This document shows positions 34,936 to 43,738 of a stretch of DNA of 64,000 nt, piece by piece. Location: NCBI RefSeq assembly GCF_012843265.1, contig NZ_JABAIT010000018.1:1-64000 (forward strand), given 5' to 3'. How positions within the stretch are numbered: the stretch's first letter is position 1; each line of letters opens with the position of its first letter. This DNA is from Bacillus sp. DNRA2. GTDB taxonomy: Bacteria > Bacillota > Bacilli > Bacillales > Cytobacillaceae. Under the pieces are notes generated by a model, which worked only from the letters and a program-made list of their open reading frames with translations, did no database searches and was not told the DNA's origin. The position numbers were made by a program, and so were the translations under genes.

Positions 34936-35586
34936 ATGAAAGAGAATTTAACTGAGTTAATATTTATTTTAGACAGAAGTGGTTCGATGGCAGGACTTGA
35001 AGCCGACACAATTGGTGGCTACAACTCTATGCTGAAAAAGCAGCAAAATGCTGATGGAGAGGCTATTGTTACTACGGTATTATTCAATCATGATTATGAA
35101 TTGTTGCACGATCGCATCAATGTTAGGGGTATTTCTCCAATAACTGATAAAGAATATGAAGTTGGTGGCACAACGGCATTATTGGACGCCATTGGTTTTA
35201 CGATTCAAAAAATAGTAAATGTGCAAAAAAGAACGAATGACGCAGAACGTGCCAAAAAGGTGTTATTTGTCATCACAACCGATGGAATGGAAAATGCGAG
35301 CCGTGAATTTACAGCTGAAAAAGTGAAGGGTATGGTTGAGCATCAAAAACAGAATTTTGGCTGGGAGTTTATTTTCTTAGGCGCGAATATTGATGCTGTC
35401 ACAACTGCTGCTCATTTTGGAATTGATGAAGATTTTGCGGTTAATTACCACGCTGATAACATTGGGACTCAATTAAACTATGAAGCTGTTAATGAAGTGG
35501 TCATGAAGTTTAGAAGTGGTAAGAAAATCGATCGAAGCTGGAAAGAAGATATAGAACAGGATTTCAACAAACGTTCGGGAAAATAG
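34936..35586 (+). CDS. VWA-domain protein
   Basis: A 216-residue protein made almost entirely of a von Willebrand A domain. The metal-binding MIDAS residues are visible in LIFILDRSGSMAG (DxSxS), the Thr in GGTTALLDAIG and the Asp in ITTDGMENAS. CGGAGG precedes the ATG at 34936. No signal peptide, so cytoplasmic. Its pairing with the macro-domain gene suggests it organises or presents an ADP-ribosylated partner, which is inference only. Confidence 0.85.
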   Translation: MKENLTELIFILDRSGSMAGLEADTIGGYNSMLKKQQNADGEAIVTTVLFNHDYELLHDRINVRGISPITDKEYEVGGTTALLDAIGFTIQKIVNVQKRTNDAERAKKVLFVITTDGMENASREFTAEKVKGMVEHQKQNFGWEFIFLGANIDAVTTAAHFGIDEDFAVNYHADNIGTQLNYEAVNEVVMKFRSGKKIDRSWKEDIEQDFNKRSGK

Positions 35587-35598
35587 ATTTTATTACTC

Positions 35599-35632
35599 AC
35601 GACATTCATTTATTGAATGTCGTGTTTTTTAT
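35599..35632 (+). terminator. Rho-independent terminator
   Basis: CACGACATTC/GAATGTCGTG with a six-base loop, then T6. Confidence 0.88.
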
Positions 35633-35866
35633 TTTTTACATCAAAATAAAAAATAACCAGTTAGCAAAACTAGTTACAGTAATGAATCATATATTAAAGA
35701 TGTATAAAAATAAATATTGAGATCAATTGAAAGAAGAGAATATGTATGATAAAGTAATATAGAAACGGTTTATTATTATTATAAATAAACTATCCCAATT
35801 ATAATTTTACTACAATTGAACAAAAAAGTCAACTCTAATATCAAATTTTTTTGAGGAGTGCTGTGG

Positions 35867-38206
35867 ATGAGTAATGAACTAATAAAAGAGCAAGAAAGAC
35901 TAGAAAATGTAATTGAAACCATCACCGAGCAAATAAGTAAGCTCGAAAATGACACTGGCAAACTTCGAAATGAAGTTGTTAATATTCGAAAGCATTTTTG
36001 GGATGAAGTTAAGGTAAACTTAGATACGTTTGATGATTATCTGGAAACGATCATTGGCCTTAGACAACAAGCTCAAGCACTGTCTGTAAATCAAAGTACG
36101 CACAGGCACTCCTATAATCGATTAACCGCCTTGCGAAGAATGTATGAAACTCCATTTTTCGGTCGAATTGACTTTCATGAAGAAGGGGAATCTGTAACAG
36201 ACAATATCTATATCGGTATTTCAACACTTACAGATAAAAGCGGTGAGAATTTCTTAATTTACGACTGGAGAGCTCCGATTTCGAGCGTGTATTATGACTA
36301 TCCGCCAGGACCTGCAAGTTATACAACACCTGGGGGTGTAATCTACGGCGAATTGAAAAACAAATGGCAATACATTATCCATGATGGCAAAATCGAATCG
36401 ATGTTTGATACGAATGTTACGATCGGTGACGAGATTTTACAGAAAGTACTTGGTAATGGTACTGATAAACATATGCACAACATCGTGGTATCCATTCAAC
36501 AGGAGCAAAACAAAATAATCCGCCATGACCAAGGGCGTCTTTTGATTGTCCAAGGTGCTGCTGGAAGTGGAAAGACATCGGCAGCGCTTCAACGGATCGC
36601 TTACCTTCTATACAAGTATCGGGATTGGCTAAAAGCTGATCAAATCATCCTTTTTTCACCAAATGCTATGTTTAATAATTATGTATCAAGGGTGTTACCT
36701 GAACTTGGTGAGGAGAATATGGAGCAAGTTACCTTTCAAGAATACTTAGACCATCACTTGGGCGGTGCATTTAAGCTTGAAAATTCTTATGAACAATTAG
36801 AATTTGTATTAACTGCATCAACTAATGAACCGTCTTATCTGTCAAGAGCATCCAGTATCAATTACAAAGCATCGATAGACTTTTTTGAGACTATTATGGC
36901 ATATCGACAAGCACTAGAAGAATCTGGGATGGTATTTAAAGGAAAAAAATTCCGAGGAAAACCACTTGTCACAGCAAAACAGATTAAAGAACGGTTTTAT
37001 CAATTCGATACTTCACTTCGCTTTCATAATAGAATTGAAAGTCTGAAAGAGTGGTTGGAGAAAATAATCAAAGAAACTGAAAAGCTTGAACGAAAAAAAC
37101 AATGGGTACAGGAAGAAATCGAATTGTTAAGCAAAGATGAATATCAAAAGGTATACAATCAACTAATAGAAAAGCATGGTTTTTCGGAAGATTCTTTTGA
37201 TGATTATGAAAAGGAGAATAAACTGCTTAGCCAGATGATTGTTCGCAAAAAAATGAAACCACTTCGGAAGTGGATTCATTCTTTAGATTTTATTGATTTT
37301 ACGGGGATCTATAAACAGTTATTCACAGATCAAGAAAAAATTAACCTGTTGATGAAACGAAATATACCAAAAGAATGGAACGATATTTGTCTGTTAACTG
37401 TGAAAATGCTTGATGATGGAAAACTATTATACGAGGATGCGACACCGTTCTTACTTTTAAAAGAGCTCATTCAAGGGTTCCAGATGAACTCTTCAATTAA
37501 ACACGTACTTATCGACGAAGCACAAGACTATTCACCATTTCAATTTGAGTTTTTGAAGCGTTTGTTTCCCGCAGCTAAGCTGACTGTGCTTGGAGACTTC
37601 AATCAGGCGATATTTGCCCATGCGAGTGAAATGGTTGATTTTCATATCCTTACAAATTTATACGGCCAAGAAGAAACAGATATCATTCGATTATCGCGAA
37701 GTTATCGCTCTACAAAGCAAATTACTGATTTCACACGTGAATTATTAATACAAGGAAATCAAATTATTGCTTTTGAACGGTGGGGTGAAAAGCCGGAGTT
37801 GACGAAATTGTCCAATCGCGATGAGTTACACCGGCAAATTACTTCAAAAGTCGTCGAATTGAAGGAGCGACAGTTTAATACGATTGCTATCATCTGTAAA
37901 TCTGCAGCGGAAAGCAAGTCCGCCTATGAGGGCTTAAGCCATATAGAAGAGTTGAAATTAGTGAAAAGTAGTTCTATTGAATATGAGCAAGGTGTTGTTG
38001 TCATTCCGGCTTATTTGGCCAAAGGGATCGAATTTGATGCAGTTATCATATACGATGCATCCGATGAAGTATACGGTGATGAGAGTCTGCGGAGATTGTT
38101 CTATACGGCTTGCACAAGGGCTATGCACTATTTGCAACTATATAGCGTTGGTGAGCCAAGTCGATTTTTGCAAAATATTACTACTGAAGTTTTACAATTG
38201 AGTTAG
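35867..38206 (+). CDS. helD: RNA polymerase recycling motor HelD (UvrD-like)
   Basis: A 779-residue superfamily 1 ATPase. An N-terminal antiparallel coiled coil (about 1-60) inserts into the RNA polymerase secondary channel. Walker A is VQGAAGSGKTSAALQR (about 226-241), Walker B HVLIDEAQDYSPFQ, motif III LGDFNQAIF and motif VI FYTACTRAMHYLQLY. The long central insert is typical of HelD. It removes stalled RNA polymerase from DNA. GAGGAG is eight bases before ATG 35867. Confidence 0.92.
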   Translation: MSNELIKEQERLENVIETITEQISKLENDTGKLRNEVVNIRKHFWDEVKVNLDTFDDYLETIIGLRQQAQALSVNQSTHRHSYNRLTALRRMYETPFFGRIDFHEEGESVTDNIYIGISTLTDKSGENFLIYDWRAPISSVYYDYPPGPASYTTPGGVIYGELKNKWQYIIHDGKIESMFDTNVTIGDEILQKVLGNGTDKHMHNIVVSIQQEQNKIIRHDQGRLLIVQGAAGSGKTSAALQRIAYLLYKYRDWLKADQIILFSPNAMFNNYVSRVLPELGEENMEQVTFQEYLDHHLGGAFKLENSYEQLEFVLTASTNEPSYLSRASSINYKASIDFFETIMAYRQALEESGMVFKGKKFRGKPLVTAKQIKERFYQFDTSLRFHNRIESLKEWLEKIIKETEKLERKKQWVQEEIELLSKDEYQKVYNQLIEKHGFSEDSFDDYEKENKLLSQMIVRKKMKPLRKWIHSLDFIDFTGIYKQLFTDQEKINLLMKRNIPKEWNDICLLTVKMLDDGKLLYEDATPFLLLKELIQGFQMNSSIKHVLIDEAQDYSPFQFEFLKRLFPAAKLTVLGDFNQAIFAHASEMVDFHILTNLYGQEETDIIRLSRSYRSTKQITDFTRELLIQGNQIIAFERWGEKPELTKLSNRDELHRQITSKVVELKERQFNTIAIICKSAAESKSAYEGLSHIEELKLVKSSSIEYEQGVVVIPAYLAKGIEFDAVIIYDASDEVYGDESLRRLFYTACTRAMHYLQLYSVGEPSRFLQNITTEVLQLS

Positions 38207-38277
38207 GTAAATCGTTTTTCATCCGTCTATTCAAGTCGAAATAATACTTTGGTTATCGATATTTATTTAACTTCCAC

Positions 38278-38313
38278 TCAGGGCTGTCCCGAAAAATTGA
38301 CAGCCCTTTTTTC
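38278..38313 (+). terminator. helD terminator
   Basis: AGGGCTGTC/GACAGCCCT with a ten-base loop and T6. Confidence 0.9.
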
Positions 38314-38386
38314 TTGCCAACTTACCTACTGATTTGTAAGATATATTAAATATTATGTGAAACTAAAACAATAAGGACTGAATAAA

Positions 38387-39166
38387 ATGCCAAATCATAA
38401 TCTGAGCAAAAGTCTGCGTACACTGCGTCAAATATATTCCGATAATTTATCGGTTTCGTTAATTGCTGAGGACATTGTATATTGTTCGATAACAGACGAT
38501 GCTACGGTCATCAAAACAAAAATGGAGGAGCTTGATTTTGATTATTTCGGTGTGGAGTCCAATGGGAAGTTGATAGGCTATATAGTCAAAGAGGAGCTTA
38601 GTGATGCTGCTATTTCCAATCAGGTCCACAACTTCACTATGGCTGACCTTGTGTCGGAATCAACCTCGTTGCTTGAAATATTACATATTTTAAAGGAACA
38701 GTATCCTGTTTTTATTTTAGAAAAAAATCAAGTAAAAAAATTAATAACCGTTGCTGATTTGCAAAAACAACCAATTAGGATGTTGGTTTTTGGTTTAATT
38801 TCGCTACTAGAAATGGAATTGGCGCAATTAATCAAGCGAACCTATTCTGATGAACAATGGAAAAGTTGCTTGAGTGAAGGAAGGATTGCAAAAGTTAGAG
38901 AAGTACATGAAACGAGGAAAGAGAAAAACGAGGGCTTAGCACTGATTGAATGCCTGCAGTTGTCTGATAAAGGCACAATTATTAAAAAAACACCAGATCT
39001 ATTAGCGATGTTGGGTTTTACTTCAAAGACAGATGTTGGGCGGTTTTTCAGGGTCGTTGAGGAACTGCGAAACAACACAGCACACTCACAAGAATATGTG
39101 TATGAAGATTTTCATGAATTTTTGGAAAATATTAATCGGATTGAGAGAATTTTGAATTTGATTTGA
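38387..39166 (+). CDS. CBS-pair protein with HEPN-like C-terminal domain
   Basis: A 259-residue protein. Two diverged CBS-like units occupy about 20-140 (DDATVIKTKMEELDFDYFGVESNGKLIGYI; TSLLEILHILKEQYPVFIL). The rest is helical and ends with ELRNNTAHSQEYV, an Rx4H motif (Arg228, His233) as in HEPN ribonucleases and swt1/abortive-infection domains. The layout suggests a nucleotide-sensing CBS module controlling an RNase or nucleotidyl-binding HEPN unit. It is a single gene; no toxin-antitoxin partner is adjacent. Family placement is inferred from motifs. Confidence 0.6.
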   Translation: MPNHNLSKSLRTLRQIYSDNLSVSLIAEDIVYCSITDDATVIKTKMEELDFDYFGVESNGKLIGYIVKEELSDAAISNQVHNFTMADLVSESTSLLEILHILKEQYPVFILEKNQVKKLITVADLQKQPIRMLVFGLISLLEMELAQLIKRTYSDEQWKSCLSEGRIAKVREVHETRKEKNEGLALIECLQLSDKGTIIKKTPDLLAMLGFTSKTDVGRFFRVVEELRNNTAHSQEYVYEDFHEFLENINRIERILNLI

Positions 39167-39313
39167 ACAAATGTTCTTTGTTTTGTTGAATGGATAAAAT
39201 TGTCTAAAGTGTGAAAGCAATTGTTAAATTTACCATTTTTTCATATAAATTCCATTTGTTTTGTTGAAAGATTTTAAATATCGGGATATATTGGGACTAT
39301 GATAAATAAGACA

Positions 39314-39327
39314 ATTTGACATGTCAA
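39314..39327. promoter_or_regulatory. Palindrome upstream of the Met-rich gene
   Basis: TTGACATGTCAA is a perfect 12-base palindrome, flanked by CAAT and ATTG, about 130 bases before the Met-rich gene. It could be an operator. The remainder of this 290-base gap holds no gene. Confidence 0.4.
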
Positions 39328-39396
39328 TTGGGCTGGAATTTTCAATCCTAATCTAACAAGATATACATAAATCTAACTACCTCAAGTAATTAAGGC

Positions 39397-39425
39397 AATG
39401 AAGATTTTGGCCGATAATCTTCATT
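39397..39425 (+). promoter_or_regulatory. Stem-loop in the leader of the Met-rich gene
   Basis: AATGAAGAT pairs with ATCTTCATT over an 11-base loop, ending 33 bases before the ATG. No T-run follows, so it is a leader structure rather than a terminator. Confidence 0.45.
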
Positions 39426-39458
39426 TATCACTAAATAATTAAGCTGGAGGAATGTAAG

Positions 39459-39680
39459 ATGGAAAACATGTGTATGAAAATGATGATGATGTCGTCTATG
39501 GAAAAAATGATGTGTGAAATGAATTGTATGAGAATGATGATGGAACAAATGGAAAATATGGACATGGACATGGATATGAATATGACAATGGATGACATGA
39601 TGAAAAAAATGCAAATGTGCGATGAAATGATGACAGAAATGATGAACATGATGGTAAGCATGAAAGAAAAATGCTGCTAA
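39459..39680 (+). CDS. Extremely methionine-rich small protein
   Basis: A 73-residue protein with 33 Met (45%) and 6 Cys (5, 19, 23, 54, 72, 73), including a C-terminal CysCys. It contains no Pro, Gly, Ala, Leu, Ile, Trp, His, Tyr or Phe. Runs such as MKMMMMSS and MDMDMDMNM alternate Met with Asp/Glu/Lys, so it is likely helical and strongly thioether-lined. GGAGG eight bases before the ATG and a strong terminator after the stop mark a real gene. Soft-metal (Cu(I)/Ag(I)) binding, methionine storage or oxidant scavenging are all possible. No family was recognised. Confidence 0.8.
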   Translation: MENMCMKMMMMSSMEKMMCEMNCMRMMMEQMENMDMDMDMNMTMDDMMKKMQMCDEMMTEMMNMMVSMKEKCC

Positions 39681-39687
39681 TTAGATA

Positions 39688-39721
39688 AGAGGAAGGCCTT
39701 TAATCAGGCTTTCCTCTTTTG
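39688..39721 (+). terminator. Terminator of the Met-rich gene
   Basis: AAGAGGAA-GGCCT / AGGC-TTCCTCTT followed by TTTGTCTT; in the opposite direction the T-run is poor. Confidence 0.82.
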
Positions 39722-39723
39722 TC

Positions 39724-40050
39724 TTAAAATGATGAAATGGAAGGGTTCATTTTACTTTGTAGCTGTCGGGAAATTTCAATCCGTCTAGTTTTTAATTCCA
39801 TGATTTTCTCCTCTATATAGCTGTTTGAATTTTGTTTTAATTCATCATAAAGCTCAAGGAGTAAGTTATTTAATTGTCTGAATTCGGTCCAAAGGTGATG
39901 GACGGCTTTCTTTTGGTCAATTTTTTTTTGATCATAATTTTTTAGTTTTGTTAGGATTTCTTCTTGCCAGGCTTGATCTCTGATGCTCTTTGCATATAAA
40001 AATAAATCTAAATAATCATTTACCTCTAAAATTGTGTTGTCTTGACTCAT
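39724..40050 (-). CDS. Coiled-coil protein of unknown function behind a SAM riboswitch
   Basis: A 108-residue protein with no Cys, mostly charged helix: ILEVNDYLDLFLYAKSIRDQAW, then KLKNYDQKKIDQKKAVHHLW and a second long helix QLNNLLLELYDELKQ to the end. ATG 40050 is preceded by AAAGGGG at ten bases; the ATG at 40059 is too close to it. No family recognised. It is the only gene between the S-box leader and the convergent Met-rich gene, so it should be expressed when S-adenosylmethionine is low. Confidence 0.72.
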   Translation of the reverse strand: MSQDNTILEVNDYLDLFLYAKSIRDQAWQEEILTKLKNYDQKKIDQKKAVHHLWTEFRQLNNLLLELYDELKQNSNSYIEEKIMELKTRRIEISRQLQSKMNPSISSF

Positions 40051-40084
40051 CTTATACATGCCCCTTTCTCACTTACATAATCTC

Positions 40085-40118
40085 CCAAAAGAGAATGGTT
40101 CTTGTATAAAGTCACCTT
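40085..40118 (-). terminator. S-box expression platform terminator
   Basis: On the minus strand AGAGAAGGT pairs with AACCATTCTCT (one bulge) followed by TTTT, just before the ribosome site of the coiled-coil gene. Confidence 0.55.
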
Positions 40119-40226
40119 CTCTTATCGATCAAAAGCCATCGTTTTGCTGGAATTAGCACCATCATAAAGTGTTATGGTTGCTGAGGCTTCATAGGGCCAG
40201 TCCCTCGACCTCTCTAGATAAGAGTA
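40108..40226 (-). promoter_or_regulatory. SAM riboswitch (S-box, SAM-I)
   Basis: Minus strand, in order: ACTCTTATCTAGAGAGGTCGAGGGACTGGCCC, TATGAAGCCTCAGCAACC, a variable P3 stem, GGTGCTAATTCCAGC, and GATAAGAGA closing P1. These are the conserved core blocks of the SAM-I aptamer. The gene downstream is the 108-residue coiled-coil protein. Confidence 0.95.
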
Positions 40227-40370
40227 TTATGTTTTATTTCCTACTATACTAATCGACTTTATGGGTTTTTGTCAATCATTATAAAATAATATTCGCTTTT
40301 AATTTTCAACAAATCTGATATTGAACAAGGAAGTGATGTGGCAACTTTTGCAGGGGGAAGCTCTTGTTAA

Positions 40371-40404
40371 AAAACGGACACAGCTGATGAGCGGTGTCCG
40401 TTTG
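40371..40404 (-). terminator. Terminator of the SLC13-like transporter gene
   Basis: On the minus strand AAACGGACAC pairs with GTGTCCGTTT, followed by T6. Confidence 0.82.
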
Positions 40405-40407
40405 ATT

Positions 40408-41547
40408 TTATAAGGATAAAATAAAGAATTGAAACAGTATTAACAAAAACAGAAAGGAAAAATTATATAGACTAAATTTTACGAGGTATGCCTTGCTCTG
40501 ATTTGGGTGGGCTAGGATGTATTGTTTATAGGAAATCACACTTGCTAATGAAGCGACAAGCGTTCCGAGTCCTCCGATATTCACCCCGACCATTAAAGCT
40601 TGCCAATCTCCAGTAAAGTTTGAAAGAAGGATGGAAGCAGGAACATTGCTGATGAACTGACTCAAGAATATTGAACTAAAATAAACCGAAGTCCTATTCG
40701 TTAAATACCCGCTTGCAAACGAATGTACAGCATCAAGATTGGCTACATTTCCGATGAAAATAAAGAAGCAGACGAAAGTAATTAATAATATGTAGTCAAT
40801 TTTGATTAAAAGACTGCGATTTACGAAAACTGCTACTAATAATGTCGCCAATAAGGCCAGTAATTGGCTAACTAAACCAAATATCGAAGCAATGACAAAA
40901 GATAGGACAATACCCCAAATAATCGTATCTCGTCGACTAGTTAATTTGACTGAAGGTAGGTTTAACTTTAAATCTCTGTTTGGTAGTCTTTTTATCGAAA
41001 AGAGCAGCAAAATCAACCCAATTAAGCCGATGAGAAGAACAGCTGAAAAAAACGTCGTTGCCTCCAGTTTATAATGCGAAAAAATGTAGAGATTCTGTGG
41101 ATTTCCCATCGGGGTGATACTGCTTCCGATATTTGCGGCAATCGTTTGCAGAATCACTGTCTCCATCATATTGATATTGGTTTTTTTACTGATAATGAGC
41201 GTTAACGGTACAAATGTAAGTAATGCTACATCGTTTGTTACAAACATTGAGCTGATGAAGCTTAGAAAAATTAGGATGGCTGATACTGTTCTGCTATGTT
41301 TGCTTTTCGATAAAATCGAAATGGCGAATTTGTCCAACACCAGTAGTTCCTCGAGGGCCTTAATTGCAATCATTAGATTAAATAAACTGACCATGACTTC
41401 AAGGTTAATATATTCGAGTTTCGGTGTTTGGACAACACAGCTTGACAGTGCCAAAATCAAGGAAATAGTAAAAACGATGTCATGTTTTAAGAAATTAAGA
41501 TTAATAGATATTTTCTTTTTGGGTTGTGTAATAACTAATTCTTTCAT
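40408..41547 (-). CDS. ArsB/NhaD/SLC13-superfamily ion transporter
   Basis: About 379 residues with ten to eleven TM helices. SSMFVTNDVALLTFVPL (the NDV reentrant loop) and NIGSSITPMGNPQNLYIF (the paired loop with the GNPQN motif) are the hallmarks of the ion transporter superfamily that includes ArsB, NhaD and CitM. FLSQFISNVPASILL is the second-half repeat. Substrate not determinable. ATG 41547 has GGTGAT upstream; the earlier ATG at 41592 has no ribosome site. Monocistronic. Confidence 0.82.
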   Translation of the reverse strand: MKELVITQPKKKISINLNFLKHDIVFTISLILALSSCVVQTPKLEYINLEVMVSLFNLMIAIKALEELLVLDKFAISILSKSKHSRTVSAILIFLSFISSMFVTNDVALLTFVPLTLIISKKTNINMMETVILQTIAANIGSSITPMGNPQNLYIFSHYKLEATTFFSAVLLIGLIGLILLLFSIKRLPNRDLKLNLPSVKLTSRRDTIIWGIVLSFVIASIFGLVSQLLALLATLLVAVFVNRSLLIKIDYILLITFVCFFIFIGNVANLDAVHSFASGYLTNRTSVYFSSIFLSQFISNVPASILLSNFTGDWQALMVGVNIGGLGTLVASLASVISYKQYILAHPNQSKAYLVKFSLYNFSFLFLLILFQFFILSL

Positions 41548-41683
41548 TCGTGTAATCACCAAGTAAATGATTTTTCTATTAAAATTTAACATTAAAATGA
41601 ATTTAATTAGATGTCAATGATTCTTTTAAATGAAAATTTGGCTGATACGCCGAAGTGTGTTAAATGATTGTAAATAACATACA

Positions 41684-41815
41684 TTTACCAAGAGCCAGAA
41701 AAAGCACTCCAGGTAAATGCAAATCGAAAATCCAATTACCTAGAACTAGAAAAAACCCTCCAGGTAAATGCAAATCAAAAAATACATATAACTTGAGCTA
41801 GAAATAAGAAGACCC
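41684..41815. repeat. Degenerate tandem repeat, about 51-bp unit
   Basis: Two and a half units built on TTACC-(T)AGAxCxAGAAAAAx(A)C-CTCCAGGTAAATGCAAATC; CTCCAGGTAAATGCAAATC is identical in units 1 and 2. It lies in the 250-base gap between the transporter and ung, which holds no gene. Confidence 0.65.
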
Positions 41816-41846
41816 ACCAATAGAAAGGAGGGCTATTCAATCACTA

Positions 41847-42521
41847 TTAAATGTCCGAAATTTGCCAATCAATTTCTCTGCATCCATTCTCTCGCAAAAA
41901 TGCATTTGTACGAGAAAATGGTTTGCTGCCAAAGAAGCCTTTATTCGCCGATAATGGACTTGGATGTGCTGACTTGATAATTAAATGATGCTGTCGTGTA
42001 ATCAAATTTTCTTTTTTATAGGCAAAATTCCCCCAAAGGATAAAGACAACTGGTTGTTCACGATGATTCAGGGATTCGATTATTTTGTTAGTGAAATTCT
42101 CCCAACCAAGTGCCTTGTGTGAATTTGCTTGTCCAGCCCGGACCGTTAACACCGCGTTGAGTAGCAAAACTCCTTGCTTTGCCCATTCAACTAAATAACC
42201 ATGATTGGGTATTTTGCATCCGATGTCGGTTTGGAGTTCCTTATAAATATTTCTCAAAGACGGAGGAATCCTCACCCCAGGTTTAACCGAAAAGCTCAGT
42301 CCATGCGCCTGACCTCGACCATGGTAGGGATCCTGACCAATAATCACCACTTTTGTATGTTTAAAAGGAGTAAGATTCAATGCATTAAAAATATCATTCT
42401 GATCTGGATAAATTTCGTATGAACAATATTCGTTCTTCAAAGTTTCTTGTAATTGTTGATAATATGGCTTAGTAAATTCCTCTTTCACTAATTCAACCCA
42501 ATCATTTCCTGAAAAAATCAT
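41847..42521 (-). CDS. ung: Uracil-DNA glycosylase, family 1
   Basis: About 224 residues. It excises uracil from DNA. The catalytic [18 protein letters not shown] with Asp (about 62-79) and the DNA-minor-groove motif [18 protein letters not shown] (about 185-202) are complete, as is [13 protein letters not shown] 42521 follows GAGAGTGTG; a GTG two codons earlier is possible. It is a single gene of normal length. Confidence 0.96.
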   Translation of the reverse strand: MIFSGNDWVELVKEEFTKPYYQQLQETLKNEYCSYEIYPDQNDIFNALNLTPFKHTKVVIIGQDPYHGRGQAHGLSFSVKPGVRIPPSLRNIYKELQTDIGCKIPNHGYLVEWAKQGVLLLNAVLTVRAGQANSHKALGWENFTNKIIESLNHREQPVVFILWGNFAYKKENLITRQHHLIIKSAHPSPLSANKGFFGSKPFSRTNAFLRENGCREIDWQISDI

Positions 42522-42704
42522 GTACACACACTCTCTTTCTCTTTATAACAAATAAAAATAATTATAGAAAAGTAAAATCAGATTTGTCCATGTAATTAGT
42601 TCTTATTTTACTAAATATGTAGAAAAGCTCACAGTAATCTAGGTATCATCTGTATTAAGATGGGATAGGTATAGGCAAAAAGATGTACTAAATGGAGGAA
42701 TTGA

Positions 42705-43577
42705 ATGATCAAAATTTTAGCTGATTCTACATGTGACTTATCAACGCAAATCTTGAATCAATATAATATAAGCATAGCGCCATTGACGATAAATATCGAG
42801 GGTAGAATTTACAAAGACCGTTTTGAAATTGAACCTGATGAATTCTATCAAATGATGAAAGGATTAGCTGAGTTTCCAACAACTGGTATGCCGAGTCCGG
42901 CGGAATATATAAATATCTTCAACAAAGCAGTACACGATGGTTACAAGGAAATATTATGTATCTGCATGTCGAGTGGAACGAGTGGAGCATATCAATCAGC
43001 AGAACTTGCGAAAACTTATTATTACGAAGAGAACCCACACTCATCTGTAAAAATATATATAGTTGATTCAAAATCGATGAGTCATGGAAGTGGTTGGTTA
43101 GTTTTAAAAAGTGCGATGCTACGTGAACAGGGAGCATCGTTTGAGGAAATCATCCAATTTAACGAGCAATATAAAACTAAGGTTAAACATTTTTTATCAG
43201 TAGATGATTTAAACCATTTAATCAAAAGTGGTAGACTAACAAACGCTAGTGCCTTTATTGGAAAGGTACTTATGCTCAAACCGATTATGACCATGAAAAA
43301 TGGAAAAGGGGCCATCGTTGCAAAGGAAAGAGGTCGGAATAGAGTATTAAAACATTATGTTGAAGAATTTGTTAAGCGCGTTGATCAAGGGGTTACCAAT
43401 TTTGTAATAATTGGGTATACGTCAGATCGCACTGTTGCCGAAACATTAAAAGCAAAAATTGAATGTGAAACAGATTTTTCAGGTGACATTCATATTATGC
43501 AAATGGGAGTCTCAGTTGGAACTCATGTTGGGTTAGGGGCGATTTCAATGTTTTTTGTAGAAAAGAACCAAGTTTAG
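42705..43577 (+). CDS. DegV-family fatty-acid-binding protein (FakB type)
   Basis: A 290-residue DegV protein, which presents fatty acids to the FakA kinase. KILADSTCDLSTQILNQYNI opens the chain, CMSSGTSGAYQSAELA holds the fatty-acid carboxylate and DLNHLIKSGRLTNASAFIGKVLMLKPIMTM is the phosphate-side motif. The sequence ends HVGLGAISMFFV, as usual for the fold. TGGAGGAA lies before the ATG. fakA is not nearby. Confidence 0.93.
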   Translation: MIKILADSTCDLSTQILNQYNISIAPLTINIEGRIYKDRFEIEPDEFYQMMKGLAEFPTTGMPSPAEYINIFNKAVHDGYKEILCICMSSGTSGAYQSAELAKTYYYEENPHSSVKIYIVDSKSMSHGSGWLVLKSAMLREQGASFEEIIQFNEQYKTKVKHFLSVDDLNHLIKSGRLTNASAFIGKVLMLKPIMTMKNGKGAIVAKERGRNRVLKHYVEEFVKRVDQGVTNFVIIGYTSDRTVAETLKAKIECETDFSGDIHIMQMGVSVGTHVGLGAISMFFVEKNQV

Positions 43578-43594
43578 AAATAATAGACTCAATA

Positions 43595-43629
43595 AATCAG
43601 CGCTCCTTGGATCCAAAGGAGCGCTGATT
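43595..43629. repeat. Perfect 14-bp inverted repeat
   Basis: AATCAGCGCTCCTT / AAGGAGCGCTGATT around GGATCCA. Strong hairpin after degV but without a T-run. Confidence 0.6.
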
Positions 43630-43738
43630 CACTGCAGAAGCCGGCTGCAGATTGAGGATTTTATTTATGAAGTTTTCAAAATGATAAATCAAACTTGACT
43701 GTTACATGTACCCCTCCTCTCTGAATTAGAGTTATATA

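Noticed and set aside
39390-39661. His/Phe-rich and Ile/Ser-rich minus-strand frames
   Set aside because: They are the complement of the Met-rich gene (ATG reads as CAT or ATC) and have no start signals.
40371-40404. Third copy of the GGACA repeat family (GGACAC...GTGTCC)
   Set aside because: It is a simple terminator hairpin without the four-box spacing or the CTTATTT tracts.
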